Below are positions 35,402 through 43,546 of a DNA stretch of 64,000 nt, piece after piece. How positions within the stretch are numbered: position 1 is the stretch's first letter; each line of letters opens with the position of its first letter. Both the position numbers and the translations under genes were made by a program. The notes below the pieces were generated by a model. The model saw only the letters and a program-made list of their open reading frames with translations, was not told the origin of the DNA and did no database searches. The DNA is from Firmicutes bacterium M10-2 (lineage in GTDB: Bacteria; Bacillota_I; Bacilli_A; Erysipelotrichales; Erysipelotrichaceae). The stretch is from contig KE159698.1 of the NCBI GenBank assembly GCA_000403415.2, positions 62,001 through 126,000 on the forward strand, given 5' to 3'.

Positions 35402-36294
35402 AATATGTATTTATTATTAATAATCTCGCAAAATCAAAAGAAAAAGAGATCCTAAAAAAAAAGATTGAACGATGGTCTAAAGATCATGAAACAATCGTTC
35501 ATTATACACAATATGAAAAGCATGCTACATTTCTTGCGAAACAATACACGTTCGACAAGAAAGAAAAAGTGCGGATTTTTTCTTGTGGAGGAGATGGATT
35601 GCTTCATGAAATCGCAAATGGGATCGCAAACGAACCGCATATTGAACTGGCAATCTATCCCATGGGAACAGGAAATGATTTTATCAAAAGTTTTCCTCGG
35701 TATTCAATGAGTCAATTTCAGGATCTGAGTCTTTATGATAATCCGAATCATATGAATTGCGATTTATTGCGGATAAACGGAGAGTATGCAATCAATACGA
35801 TTTCTTTCGGATTTGATGTCCATGTAGCGAAATATGTGAACGAATGTCGTGCGCGGATCCCTTGGAAAGGAATCATTCCTTATTATTTAGGTATGTTGCA
35901 CAGTCTTGCCAAACCGTTGAATGAACCGTATACATTACGGCTCGATCAGACAAAGATCCCAAAGCGGAATTATGCGTTTCTGGTTTTATGCAACGGACGG
36001 TTTTACGGAGGCGGTTATCAACCATGTCCTCAAGCGCAGATCAATGATCATCAAATCGATGTATGCATGATTCATGATGTGAAAAAGCGTCAGATCGTGC
36101 GACTGTCGAAAGCCTATGAAAAAGGAACGCATGTACGTTATACCGAGATCGTGTCGCTTCAAAAAGCGAAAATCGTGCATGTAGATACCGAAAATGAGGA
36201 AGTGTACGTTAATATGGATGGAGAATTAGGTGCTTTTCGAAATCCGACAATTGAAATAGTTGAAGATGGGATCCATCTTGTTCTTCCAAAATAA
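35398..36294 (+). CDS. Diacylglycerol/lipid kinase family protein (YegS/DagK-like)
   Basis: This 298-residue kinase has the catalytic signature SCGGDGLLHEIANGI near residue 62 and the substrate/ATP segment YPMGTGNDFIKSF. The beta-rich C-terminal half has NTISFGFDVHVAKYV, LVLCNGRFYGGGYQPCPQA and VNMDGELGA. Family members phosphorylate diacylglycerol or related lipids at the membrane face. Which lipid is used here cannot be read, and Firmicutes usually carry several paralogues. It overlaps tcdA by four bases and belongs to the mutS operon. Confidence 0.82.
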   Translation: MKYVFIINNLAKSKEKEILKKKIERWSKDHETIVHYTQYEKHATFLAKQYTFDKKEKVRIFSCGGDGLLHEIANGIANEPHIELAIYPMGTGNDFIKSFPRYSMSQFQDLSLYDNPNHMNCDLLRINGEYAINTISFGFDVHVAKYVNECRARIPWKGIIPYYLGMLHSLAKPLNEPYTLRLDQTKIPKRNYAFLVLCNGRFYGGGYQPCPQAQINDHQIDVCMIHDVKKRQIVRLSKAYEKGTHVRYTEIVSLQKAKIVHVDTENEEVYVNMDGELGAFRNPTIEIVEDGIHLVLPK

Positions 36295-36314
36295 AAAGGA
36301 GCTAAAATTAATTC

Positions 36315-37586
36315 ATGAATGAAGACATAGGAAAACAAATTGTTGTACTGTTGATATTACTGTTATTATCTGGATTTTTTTCTTCTGCGGAAACATCACT
36401 TGTGGCAGTAAGTAAGATTCGGATACGAACTTTGGCTGATGACGGAAACAAACGAGCGCAAATATTGATGAAATTATTTAGGCAGGATGCCAAGATGCTC
36501 AGTGCGATCTTAATCGGAAACAATTTAGTCAATACGTATGCTGCAAGTATCGCATCAATGATTGCCATGTCTTTCGGGGGCGGAACGGCAGTCAGTATCG
36601 CCACATTTATCATTACTTTTTTGATCTTGGTATTTGGCGAGATCACTCCGAAAACAATCGCAACGCAAAATGCGGAAAAACTCGCTTTGATCTATGGACC
36701 GATCATCTTATTTTTGATGAAAGTTCTCACACCTGTCATATGGTTTATCAATTTATTCAGTGCATGCATCTTGAAAATTTTCGGAGTGAATAAAAAAACA
36801 GGACCAAGCATGACAGAATCGGAGTTGCGTACAATCGTGGATGTTTCACATGAAGAAGGCGTAATTGAAGAAGACGAAAAAGAAATGATCAACAATGTAT
36901 TCGATTTAGGTGATGCGATCGCAAAAGATGTCATGGTACCACGTGTATATGTTGTTATGGCAGATGTTAATATGAGCTATGACGAACTGCTCCAGCTCTT
37001 TCGAAAAGAGCAGTTTACAAGAATTCCTGTTTATGAAGGCAATGTCGACAACATTATCGGATTAGTCAATATGAAAGATTTGCTTCTCTATGAAGATCTT
37101 GAACATTTCGATATTCGCAAAATCTTGAGAAAACCGTATTTTACAGTTGAAAATAAAAATGTATCCGATCTTTTGATGGAAATGAAAAAATCAACATTCA
37201 ATTTAGCCATTGTCCTTGATGAATACGGAGAAGTAGCAGGAATCGTCACCGTAGAAGATATTGTCGAAGAAATTGTTGGTGAAGTGCAGGATGAATACGA
37301 TGCGCATGAAATTGAAAATATTAAAAAGATCGATGACCATACATACGATATCAAAGGGTTTATTAATTTACATGATTTGAACGATGAATTGGATCTAGCC
37401 TTGGATAGTGAAGATTTCGATTCGATCGGCGGTTTGATTATCGATCGGTTAGGACGTCTGCCGCAGCTGAACGATCAAGTCGTTTTAGAAAACGGAATTA
37501 TTCTGCAAGTTAAAAAGCTCGATAAAAATCGGATTGAGGAAGTCCGACTGATTTTACCTGTGAAATCATCGGAAAAAGAAGAATAA
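36315..37586 (+). CDS. CNNM/CorC-type transporter-associated protein
   Basis: This 423-residue protein belongs to the HlyC/CorC (CNNM) family. An N-terminal DUF21 membrane domain has about four segments (IVVLLILLLLSGFFSSAETS at the start, then FGEITPKTIATQNAE). A pair of CBS domains spans about residues 200-320 (VMVPRVYVVMADVNMS and LDEYGEVAGIVTVEDIVEEI). A C-terminal CorC_HlyC domain near 340-420 contains GFINLHDLNDELDL. Family members affect magnesium or cobalt efflux. The old haemolysin label is misleading. It is the last gene of the mutS operon, 20 bases after the lipid kinase. Confidence 0.85.
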   Translation: MNEDIGKQIVVLLILLLLSGFFSSAETSLVAVSKIRIRTLADDGNKRAQILMKLFRQDAKMLSAILIGNNLVNTYAASIASMIAMSFGGGTAVSIATFIITFLILVFGEITPKTIATQNAEKLALIYGPIILFLMKVLTPVIWFINLFSACILKIFGVNKKTGPSMTESELRTIVDVSHEEGVIEEDEKEMINNVFDLGDAIAKDVMVPRVYVVMADVNMSYDELLQLFRKEQFTRIPVYEGNVDNIIGLVNMKDLLLYEDLEHFDIRKILRKPYFTVENKNVSDLLMEMKKSTFNLAIVLDEYGEVAGIVTVEDIVEEIVGEVQDEYDAHEIENIKKIDDHTYDIKGFINLHDLNDELDLALDSEDFDSIGGLIIDRLGRLPQLNDQVVLENGIILQVKKLDKNRIEEVRLILPVKSSEKEE

Positions 37587-37643
37587 AAAAAGAGCGAAGA
37601 AGCTCAGGACTGGGAGTTGTCCGTGTTGTTTTCTTCGCTTTTT
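37585..37643 (+). terminator. Possible terminator of the mutS operon
   Basis: AAAAAG(AG)CGAAGAA and TTCTTCGCTTTTT can pair over 13 bp with a 2-base bulge and a long loop, ending in a T-run. The second arm lies within the convergent amidase gene's 3' end. Confidence 0.45.
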
Positions 37644-38485
37644 GTTTCTTCGGATTTTAAATTATCCGGTAAATTTTCCGGGATCACATTCGGGTTTTTC
37701 GATACATCCTGACGTTGACTCGCTTCCGGATGTTCGGCAATGTACTGACAATACGCTTTGGCGATTGCCATGCATATTTTCTCTTTAAATTCGTTGTTTT
37801 CAAGTTCCTTTGCTTCTTTATCGTTAGTCAGAAAACCAAGTTCGATCAACATCGATGGCGCTTTAACCATATCGACCATCTGCAAAGGATATCCTTCTGT
37901 TGACCAGCATCCGTTATTTTTGCTCCAAGGAATGGCATCTAAATTTTTTACGATATATTTATAGATTGTATCACTGGCAATATCATCTCCGCGAACATAA
38001 GATTCATATCCATATTCAGATTTATCTTCTTTTGAATTGAAATGAATAGAAAGAAGATAGTCCGGATCTTGATCATTCACTAAATTCATACGTCCATTTA
38101 AATCGTCTAAGGCATAGTCGAGGGAATTAACATTTTCCCAAGGAATTTCGTCAGTGGTATGAGTGTATGAAACATCGATATTCGGATTTAATTTTTTAAT
38201 ATCTTCTCCGATTTGAAGTGCATATTCTAAAGTAAGATCTTTTTCTGATTTGTTGGAAGAAGAAAGTGCGCCTCCATCCATCCCGCCATGACCGGGATCG
38301 ATGATAATCGACACGTCCGTATCAACGACGTAGTTTTCGGTCGATTCATTGTTTTGTGATGTGCTCTTTTTTTGAGATTGGTACAAAGGATAAACGATTA
38401 GCCAAAGAAGGAGCACAATCAGTATTCCGATCACAACTTTGACCCAAGTTCTCAGTTTCCTTTTTTTTCTTTTCTTTTGATTCAT
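37604..38485 (-). CDS. N-acetylmuramoyl-L-alanine amidase (Amidase_3), membrane-anchored
   Basis: This 293-residue cell-wall hydrolase has a very basic N-terminus (MNQKKRKKRKLRTW) and one membrane anchor at residues 16-34. A low-complexity spacer leads to an extracellular zinc amidase domain at 57-245. Zinc ligands and catalysis are visible as IIDPGHGGMDGGA (His), the EKDLTLE glutamate, LLSIHFNS (second His) and MLIELGFLTND (catalytic Glu). The C-terminal tail is disordered. It cleaves the amide between MurNAc and L-Ala. The CwlD/AmiC-like fold is clear but the exact role is not. No ribosome site is visible, and the promoter -10 ends 6 bases before the ATG, suggesting a leaderless mRNA. Confidence 0.87.
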   Translation of the reverse strand: MNQKKRKKRKLRTWVKVVIGILIVLLLWLIVYPLYQSQKKSTSQNNESTENYVVDTDVSIIIDPGHGGMDGGALSSSNKSEKDLTLEYALQIGEDIKKLNPNIDVSYTHTTDEIPWENVNSLDYALDDLNGRMNLVNDQDPDYLLSIHFNSKEDKSEYGYESYVRGDDIASDTIYKYIVKNLDAIPWSKNNGCWSTEGYPLQMVDMVKAPSMLIELGFLTNDKEAKELENNEFKEKICMAIAKAYCQYIAEHPEASQRQDVSKNPNVIPENLPDNLKSEETKSEENNTDNSQS

Positions 38486-38491
38486 ATTGCA

Positions 38492-38500
38492 AGTATAACA
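38492..38500 (-). promoter_or_regulatory. Extended -10 promoter giving a probable leaderless amidase mRNA
   Basis: On the minus strand TGTTATACT ends at 38492, followed by six bases and then the ATG at 38485. With the usual 6-7 base distance to the start site, transcription would begin at or next to the A of ATG. Confidence 0.6.
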
Positions 38501-38534
38501 TAATCTAAGAAAACTTTAGGAATCGGTGATTCAT

Positions 38535-38566
38535 AAAAAAAAATCCGCTCTCGCAGATTTTTTTTT
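38535..38566 (-). terminator. Terminator after rubrerythrin gene
   Basis: AAAAATCTGC and GCGGATTTTT pair around a GAGA tetraloop on the minus strand, with an extended T-run just after the rbr stop. Confidence 0.8.
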
Positions 38567-38569
38567 ATT

Positions 38570-39109
38570 TTAGTAGTTTTCAGAACGAACTTCGAAGAAT
38601 GAACGTGGATGATCGCATACTGGACATACTTCAGGCGCTTTATCGGCAAAAACGATAAATCCGCAGTTACGGCATTCCCACATTGTTTTTTCGTCTTTAT
38701 TGAATACTTTTTCTTCTTTTAAATTATTCAAAAGAGCAACATAGCGTTCTTCATGCGCTTTTTCGATCATGGCTACACCACGGAATTTACGAGCTAATTC
38801 AGGGAAACCTTCTTCGTCCGCTTCATCAGCCATTCTCTTGTACATGTCAGTCCATTCACCGTTTTCTCCTTGAGCTGCAGCAAGAAGGTTTTCTTCTGTC
38901 GTTCCAAGTTCACCAAGAGCTTTGAACCACATTTTCGCGTGTTCTTTTTCGTTATCTGCAGTCTTCAAGAAAATTGAAGCGATTTGTTCATATCCAGCTT
39001 TTTTAGCAACACTTGCAAAATAAGTGTACTTATTACGCGCTTGGCTTTCACCAGCGAAAGCTTCCCATAGATTTTTTTCGGTTTTTGTACCTTTTAATGA
39101 TTTTTCCAT
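38570..39109 (-). CDS. rbr: Rubrerythrin
   Basis: This 179-residue non-haem iron protein reduces hydrogen peroxide in anaerobes. The N-terminal ferritin-like four-helix domain carries the diiron ligands ([38 protein letters not shown]). The C-terminal rubredoxin-like domain has two Cys pairs, ECRNCGFI and VCPVCDHP. The start at 39109 follows AGGAGGACAAG, and the longer in-frame reading has no ribosome site. It is downstream of perR, 59 bases away, and is likely derepressed by peroxide through the PerR box upstream of perR. Its presence indicates an anaerobic or microaerophilic life. Confidence 0.95.
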   Translation of the reverse strand: MEKSLKGTKTEKNLWEAFAGESQARNKYTYFASVAKKAGYEQIASIFLKTADNEKEHAKMWFKALGELGTTEENLLAAAQGENGEWTDMYKRMADEADEEGFPELARKFRGVAMIEKAHEERYVALLNNLKEEKVFNKDEKTMWECRNCGFIVFADKAPEVCPVCDHPRSFFEVRSENY

Positions 39110-39168
39110 CTTGTCCTCCTGTGTTATACATATTTGATGAAAATATATGTTATATCCATAAAAATGGA

Positions 39169-39558
39169 TCATAACCGAGTTTGAATGTGTAATGCTTCCT
39201 TCTTACGGCATTTTGCGCACGTATGATGGATCATTAATTCGTAAGAATGAATCGTAAGATGAGTATTCTCTTTTAAATATTCATCCATCCCGGCAATATT
39301 CAGATCTTCGATTTCATGGCACCGATCGCAAATCGCGTGAACATGCGAATCAGTCCGTGAATCATATCGATCCGGTTCAGAAGAAAAAGAAATCTTTGCG
39401 ATCTTTCCTTCTTGAACGAGAATATTTAAATTTCGATAGATCGTTGCAATCGAAATCTTGATATTCTTTTCTTTGCAAATCAGAAATAGTTCTTCGGCAC
39501 TTGGATGTCCATCGTGATCTTGGATCAGTTGGCACAAAATATCTTTCTGTTTTGACAT
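39169..39558 (-). CDS. perR: Peroxide-responsive repressor PerR (Fur family)
   Basis: This 129-residue Fur-family repressor has a winged helix (residues 1-70, with [18 protein letters not shown] and [18 protein letters not shown]). The C-terminal metal-binding part has [11 protein letters not shown] and [11 protein letters not shown], the structural zinc Cys pairs. The regulatory metal ligands of PerR appear kept: His in GHPSAEE, Asp in DRYD, and His residues in SHVHAI. These favour PerR over Fur or Zur. Adjacent rubrerythrin supports a peroxide role. A perfect 7-1-7 palindrome over its own promoter suggests autorepression. Confidence 0.88.
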   Translation of the reverse strand: MSKQKDILCQLIQDHDGHPSAEELFLICKEKNIKISIATIYRNLNILVQEGKIAKISFSSEPDRYDSRTDSHVHAICDRCHEIEDLNIAGMDEYLKENTHLTIHSYELMIHHTCAKCRKKEALHIQTRL

Positions 39559-39580
39559 CCAAATCCCTCCTAAATCAAAA

Positions 39581-39628
39581 TAAGAATCATTCTTAATGTT
39601 AGTTTAACACATATTATTTAAAATGCAA
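39581..39628 (-). promoter_or_regulatory. perR-rbr promoter with PerR box operator
   Basis: The minus strand shows TTGCAT (39628-39623), a 16-base spacer and TAAACT (39606-39601). TAAGAATCATTCTTA (39581-39595), a perfect 7-1-7 palindrome of the PerR/Fur box type, overlaps the expected start site near 39594. Confidence 0.75.
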
Positions 39629-39639
39629 CCTAAATATGT

Positions 39640-40260
39640 TCATTCAAATAATGCTGTACCGATCCGTACCATATTTGAGCCGTGTTCGATTGCAATCTGA
39701 TAATCCTGTGACATTCCCATAGATAATGTATTGATTTCAGGATGCTCTTTTTTCAGATCGTTAAACAATTGATTCATTTGTTCGAATTCTTTTCCGACAA
39801 GATCAAGATCTTCGGTATGACTTGCGATTGTCATCAAACCGCACCATTTCACGTGCTTCATATTTTCGATTGCCGCAATCAAGGAATTCAGTTCGCAAAG
39901 AGGCAAACCTGTCTTATTCGGATCGTGGCTGATCTTTACTTCAATCAAGATCTTTTGAATCACATTTTTCTTTGCTGCCTGTTTTTCGATTTCTTTAGCG
40001 AGCTTTAAGGAATCAACACTTTCGATCATATCAACTTTTCCTATAAGATATTTGACTTTATTGGTTTGCAGATGTCCGATCAAATGCCATGTATATTTCG
40101 GATCATATTTTTCTAAAAATTCCTGAACACGGTTTTCACCGAAAACTTTCACTCCGAGTTTTGCCAGCTCATCCACTTCCTCTTTCGAGTGTTTTTTGGT
40201 CACACCAACCAAAGTGATATTAGGCATAGCAAGCAATTCGTCAATCAATATTTTGTTCAT
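39640..40260 (-). CDS. yggS: YggS family pyridoxal-phosphate homeostasis protein
   Basis: This 206-residue single-domain PLP-binding protein has the alanine-racemase-like barrel. It shows TLVGVTKKHSKEEVDEL (the PLP lysine), VFGENRVQEFLEKY, WHLIGHLQTNKVKYL, GLMTIASHT and LSMGMSQDYQIAIEHGSNMVRIGTALF, the family's phosphate-binding end. Members buffer PLP and affect amino-acid metabolism without a known catalytic reaction. In this lineage it follows a SRAP gene, with AGGAGG overlapping that gene's stop codon. The B. subtilis homologue YlmE lies near division genes, which is not the case here. Confidence 0.9.
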   Translation of the reverse strand: MNKILIDELLAMPNITLVGVTKKHSKEEVDELAKLGVKVFGENRVQEFLEKYDPKYTWHLIGHLQTNKVKYLIGKVDMIESVDSLKLAKEIEKQAAKKNVIQKILIEVKISHDPNKTGLPLCELNSLIAAIENMKHVKWCGLMTIASHTEDLDLVGKEFEQMNQLFNDLKKEHPEINTLSMGMSQDYQIAIEHGSNMVRIGTALFE

Positions 40261-40271
40261 ATCATTTCCTC

Positions 40272-40841
40272 CTAAAACAGTTTTCCTTGTTCGTGGTCCA
40301 TTTTATGTTCCAAAGCCAAAGGCAAATAATCCAGCAATTCGATCGCTTGATCGGTATCAAATAGCCAGTCGTGCACTTGATCCTCTTGTAAAATCAAAGG
40401 CATACGATGGTGAAATGCTCTCATCGAAGCATTGGCATCCCTCGTAAGGATAATAAACTGATCATGATGATAAAAACCAGCCAAAAACATTGTTGTATGA
40501 TCTTTTTCAAAAAAGGTGACTTTTTCTTTCGCCGGTGTCCATTCGTAAAATGCGGTTGCCGGCATAAGTGCACGGTGATTCAAAAAATCAAAACGAAACA
40601 TCGGTTTATCAAGGACTGTTTCGCATCTTGCATTGATCATAGGACGTTTAAAACCTTTAAATTCAATTCCGAACTGCTTGATCATGATTTCGTAGGTCCC
40701 TTCTTTTCTGATTAGACAAAATGCTTTGGAACTCGGATAAATCGTTCCGAATCGAAACGTTTCTTCATCGATATCCGGAATTGATGCATAATTTTGTAAT
40801 ATTCTTAAAACATCTTTTGAAATATAAAATTGTCCACACAT
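40272..40841 (-). CDS. SRAP-domain abasic-site protein (YedK/HMCES)
   Basis: This 189-residue SRAP protein forms a covalent thiazolidine link to abasic sites in single-stranded DNA. Catalytic Cys2 is present if translation starts at 40841 (MCGQFYISKDV), with GGAGG 8 bases upstream. The longer in-frame reading would bury it. Other active-site residues are the Asn in MINARCET, the Glu in ATAFYEWTP and the His in FHHRMPLIL. It protects abasic lesions met at replication forks. No SOS operator was recognised. It pairs with yggS in a small leftward operon diverging from tmk. Confidence 0.88.
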   Translation of the reverse strand: MCGQFYISKDVLRILQNYASIPDIDEETFRFGTIYPSSKAFCLIRKEGTYEIMIKQFGIEFKGFKRPMINARCETVLDKPMFRFDFLNHRALMPATAFYEWTPAKEKVTFFEKDHTTMFLAGFYHHDQFIILTRDANASMRAFHHRMPLILQEDQVHDWLFDTDQAIELLDYLPLALEHKMDHEQGKLF

Positions 40842-40949
40842 ACATTGAGCCTCCGTACAATGTTCATTATACTCTTGCAAAATCGGAAACACACAAAAGA
40901 TGACATGAAAACAGAAAATGTGTTACAGTAAAACGAAGGAGAAAGAAGC

Positions 40950-41576
40950 ATGAAAAAAGGATTTTTCATTACATTTGAAGGCAACGACGGAGCCGGAAAG
41001 ACAACCATTGCGCTTGCATGCAAAGAACGTCTTGAACAGGCAGGAATCGATGTGATTTATACAAGAGAACCGGGAGGAAGCAAAATTGCAGAACAGATTC
41101 GCAATATATTGCTCGATCCTCAAAATAAAGAAATGGATGCACGTACCGAAGCAATCCTTTATGCAGCTGCGCGCAGACAACATTTGATGGATATTGTCGC
41201 ACCGGCTCTTGAGCAAGGGAAAGTGGTGCTGTGTGATCGTTTTCTGGATTCATCCTTAGCGTACCAAGGCGTAGGACGTGATCTTGGTATTGAAGCAATT
41301 GAGCAACTAAATCATTTCGCGATACACAATCTCATGCCGGATCAAACGATTTTCCTTTCTGTAAATGAAGAGATCGCCAACCAAAGAATGCATCAAAGAG
41401 GAGAACTGAATCGATTGGATCAGGAAAAAGACGAATTTCATCGAAAAGTTCGTCAAGGATACGAAATATTATTAAAAAGAGATCCGAAACGAATCAAGAA
41501 AATCGATGCGTCCCGATCCATAGAAGAAGTAAGCAATGATGCGATGGAGGTCATACAAAAAATCATTTATGGATAA
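40950..41576 (+). CDS. tmk: Thymidylate kinase
   Basis: This 208-residue kinase converts dTMP to dTDP. The P-loop is TFEGNDGAGKTTIALAC, the DRX-type motif is LCDRFLDSSLAYQGVGRDLG, and the lid includes RMHQRGELNRLDQEKDEF. Length is typical. AAGGAGAAAGAAGC precedes the ATG, and a possible promoter (ATGACA, 18-base spacer, TACAGT) lies just upstream. It overlaps holB by eight bases. The yaaQ and yaaR genes that often lie between tmk and holB are absent. Confidence 0.95.
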   Translation: MKKGFFITFEGNDGAGKTTIALACKERLEQAGIDVIYTREPGGSKIAEQIRNILLDPQNKEMDARTEAILYAAARRQHLMDIVAPALEQGKVVLCDRFLDSSLAYQGVGRDLGIEAIEQLNHFAIHNLMPDQTIFLSVNEEIANQRMHQRGELNRLDQEKDEFHRKVRQGYEILLKRDPKRIKKIDASRSIEEVSNDAMEVIQKIIYG

Positions 41577-42495
41577 AGAACAATTCAAAAAAACGCAACC
41601 CATCGTATATAAAACATTATCCAATGCTCTGAAAAGAGGACATCTTGCTCATGCGTATATGTTTGCGGGGCCGAAAAGTGCCAGCGTTCAGGAAGTGGCA
41701 CTTTTGCTTATTCAAAGTGTATTTTGTCCTCATCGCGACAAAGATGGATTTGCGTGCATGGAATGTGAATCATGTAAACGCTATGCCGCCAATGAGTCAG
41801 TCGATGTGCAATGGGTCGATAAAGAGCGGATAAAAAAACAGGATATTCTGGATCTGCAAGAGCGCTTTTCGGCAACAGCCAAGGAAAAAGGCGGAAAGAG
41901 AATCTATGTTTTGGAAAATTTCGATCAGGCCACTCCGGATTCATCCAATGCTTTGCTGAAATTTTTAGAAGAGCCGGGAGAGGATCTGTTTGGAATTCTG
42001 CTTGTGGAAAATCCGAACAATACGTTGACAACTATCCAGTCAAGATGTCAGTTGCTTCAATTCCGAGCAGGCTCCTATCGTTATGTAAAAAATAAGCTTG
42101 AAAACATCACAAACGAAGAAAATGCGGATATGCTTGCAAGATCAGGATATTCATATGAAAAAGCGAAACAGTTGATTGAAGACGAAACATTTGAAATTTT
42201 GCGAGATAGCGCGAAACAATACGTAAAAAATATCCATTCTTTAAGGGCTGTTTATTTTATGCAAAGAAATGTCTTTGTCGCAAAATCAGACATTACGACA
42301 AAAGAATGGGTACGCCTATGGATATTGTGGGTGTTGTATTTGATCCGTCAAAAAGAGCAGACCGAGCTTTCGTTTGAACAAAACAATAAAATTGTTTCTA
42401 TTTTGATTGAAACCCTCGATCTTCTTGCGCGTCCGGTCGATCTTTTATTATGTTTAGATAAAATGTACGCTTCGATATTGAAAGTGTGCAGGTAA
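41569..42495 (+). CDS. holB: DNA polymerase III subunit delta'
   Basis: This clamp-loader subunit of about 308 residues has a DnaX-like AAA+ fold with degraded ATP site (HAYMFAGPKSASVQEVALLL in place of a P-loop). Four cysteines form the zinc module (CPHRDKDGFACMECESC), followed by ALLKFLEEPGEDLFGILL and the SRC sensor TIQSRCQLLQF. I place the start at MDKEQFKKTQ (41569), overlapping tmk by eight bases. The earlier in-frame ATG codons are also possible. It follows tmk as in most Firmicutes. Confidence 0.92.
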   Translation: MDKEQFKKTQPIVYKTLSNALKRGHLAHAYMFAGPKSASVQEVALLLIQSVFCPHRDKDGFACMECESCKRYAANESVDVQWVDKERIKKQDILDLQERFSATAKEKGGKRIYVLENFDQATPDSSNALLKFLEEPGEDLFGILLVENPNNTLTTIQSRCQLLQFRAGSYRYVKNKLENITNEENADMLARSGYSYEKAKQLIEDETFEILRDSAKQYVKNIHSLRAVYFMQRNVFVAKSDITTKEWVRLWILWVLYLIRQKEQTELSFEQNNKIVSILIETLDLLARPVDLLLCLDKMYASILKVCR

Positions 42496-42520
42496 GAAAG
42501 GAGAACACACGAATTTAAAC

Positions 42521-43546
42521 GTGTTTGGAAATTTTATGAAAGAAAACAGCAATACGGAAAAACAATTTCCTTATTTAGTATATATACAATTTGACGAAAG
42601 CAAAAAACCATATTCTTTCGGATCTTTTGAAAAGTATCATGTCAACGACTATGTGATCGTTGAAACGGTTCGTGGTCAGGAAATCGGGAAAGTGTGCGTT
42701 CCGACATTGGAATACGATGAGAAAAAAGTCAAAGGCGAATGTAAGCCCATTTTAAGAAAAGCAACCCAAGAAGATCTGGAACAAAAAGAAAGAAATATCG
42801 AAAAAGCAAAGAAGGCGATGATCGTCTGTCAGGACTGCATACATAACCTTGATCTTGATATGCATCTGATCAATTGCGAATACACATTGGATTGCACAAA
42901 AGTAATTTTTACATATATTTCCGATGAACGTGTCGATTTCCGTCAATTATTAAAAGATCTTGCTCACCAGCTGCATTGTCGTATCGAATTGCGGCAAGTC
43001 GGACCAAGAAACAAGGCGAAAATGGTTGGAGGGATCGGCAATTGCGGAATGGAATGCTGCTGTAGCCGGTTCTTATCCGATTTCGATACAGTATCGATCA
43101 ACATGGCAAAAAATCAATTGCTCGCTTTGAATATCTCAAAGTTGTCAGGACAGTGCGGAAAGCTGATGTGCTGCTTGCGTTATGAAAACGATGAATACAC
43201 AGAACTTAGAAAAGGTTTGCCGAAAATCAATTCTCAAGTGGTGTATGAAGGAAACAAATATCGGATATCGAGTATGAATGTCCTACAAAAACAAGCGAAA
43301 CTTGAAAATAAAGAAGAAGTCAAGTTCGTATCCTTCTTTGAACTTTGGCCTGAGCTTGAAACCAAAGGATGCGAACAATGCATGCATTCCGAAAATAAAC
43401 AAAAGCCTCAAAAAAGAAATAAGAATGAAAAAGGGCAGCCGGAAGAAAAAATAAAAAATGAAAAGACGAATCGAAGTGGTAGACATGAAAAACAACGAAA
43501 CGACAAACGGGAAAAACCAAGACGCGACAAGACAAAAAAGTTTTGA
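42521..43546 (+). CDS. ricT: PSP1-domain protein RicT (YaaT)
   Basis: This 341-residue PSP1 protein is the RicT/YaaT type. Conserved blocks are VNDYVIVETVRGQEIGKVCV, LRQVGPRNKAKMVGGIGNCG with CCCSRFLSDF, and KLSGQCGKLMCCLRYEND. In B. subtilis RicT joins RicA and RicF, binds iron-sulfur clusters through such cysteines and directs RNase Y processing. The C-terminal 60 residues are an extended Lys/Arg/Glu tail whose coding overlaps rsmI. The GTG at 42521 stands 14 bases after GGAGA inside a small inverted repeat. The ATG at 42536 is the alternative start. Confidence 0.88.
   Translation: MFGNFMKENSNTEKQFPYLVYIQFDESKKPYSFGSFEKYHVNDYVIVETVRGQEIGKVCVPTLEYDEKKVKGECKPILRKATQEDLEQKERNIEKAKKAMIVCQDCIHNLDLDMHLINCEYTLDCTKVIFTYISDERVDFRQLLKDLAHQLHCRIELRQVGPRNKAKMVGGIGNCGMECCCSRFLSDFDTVSINMAKNQLLALNISKLSGQCGKLMCCLRYENDEYTELRKGLPKINSQVVYEGNKYRISSMNVLQKQAKLENKEEVKFVSFFELWPELETKGCEQCMHSENKQKPQKRNKNEKGQPEEKIKNEKTNRSGRHEKQRNDKREKPRRDKTKKF

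Noticed and set aside
36315-37586. Calling the CNNM/CorC protein a haemolysin
   Set aside because: The domain order (DUF21, two CBS, CorC_HlyC) is that of ion-transport-related proteins. The haemolysin name is historical.
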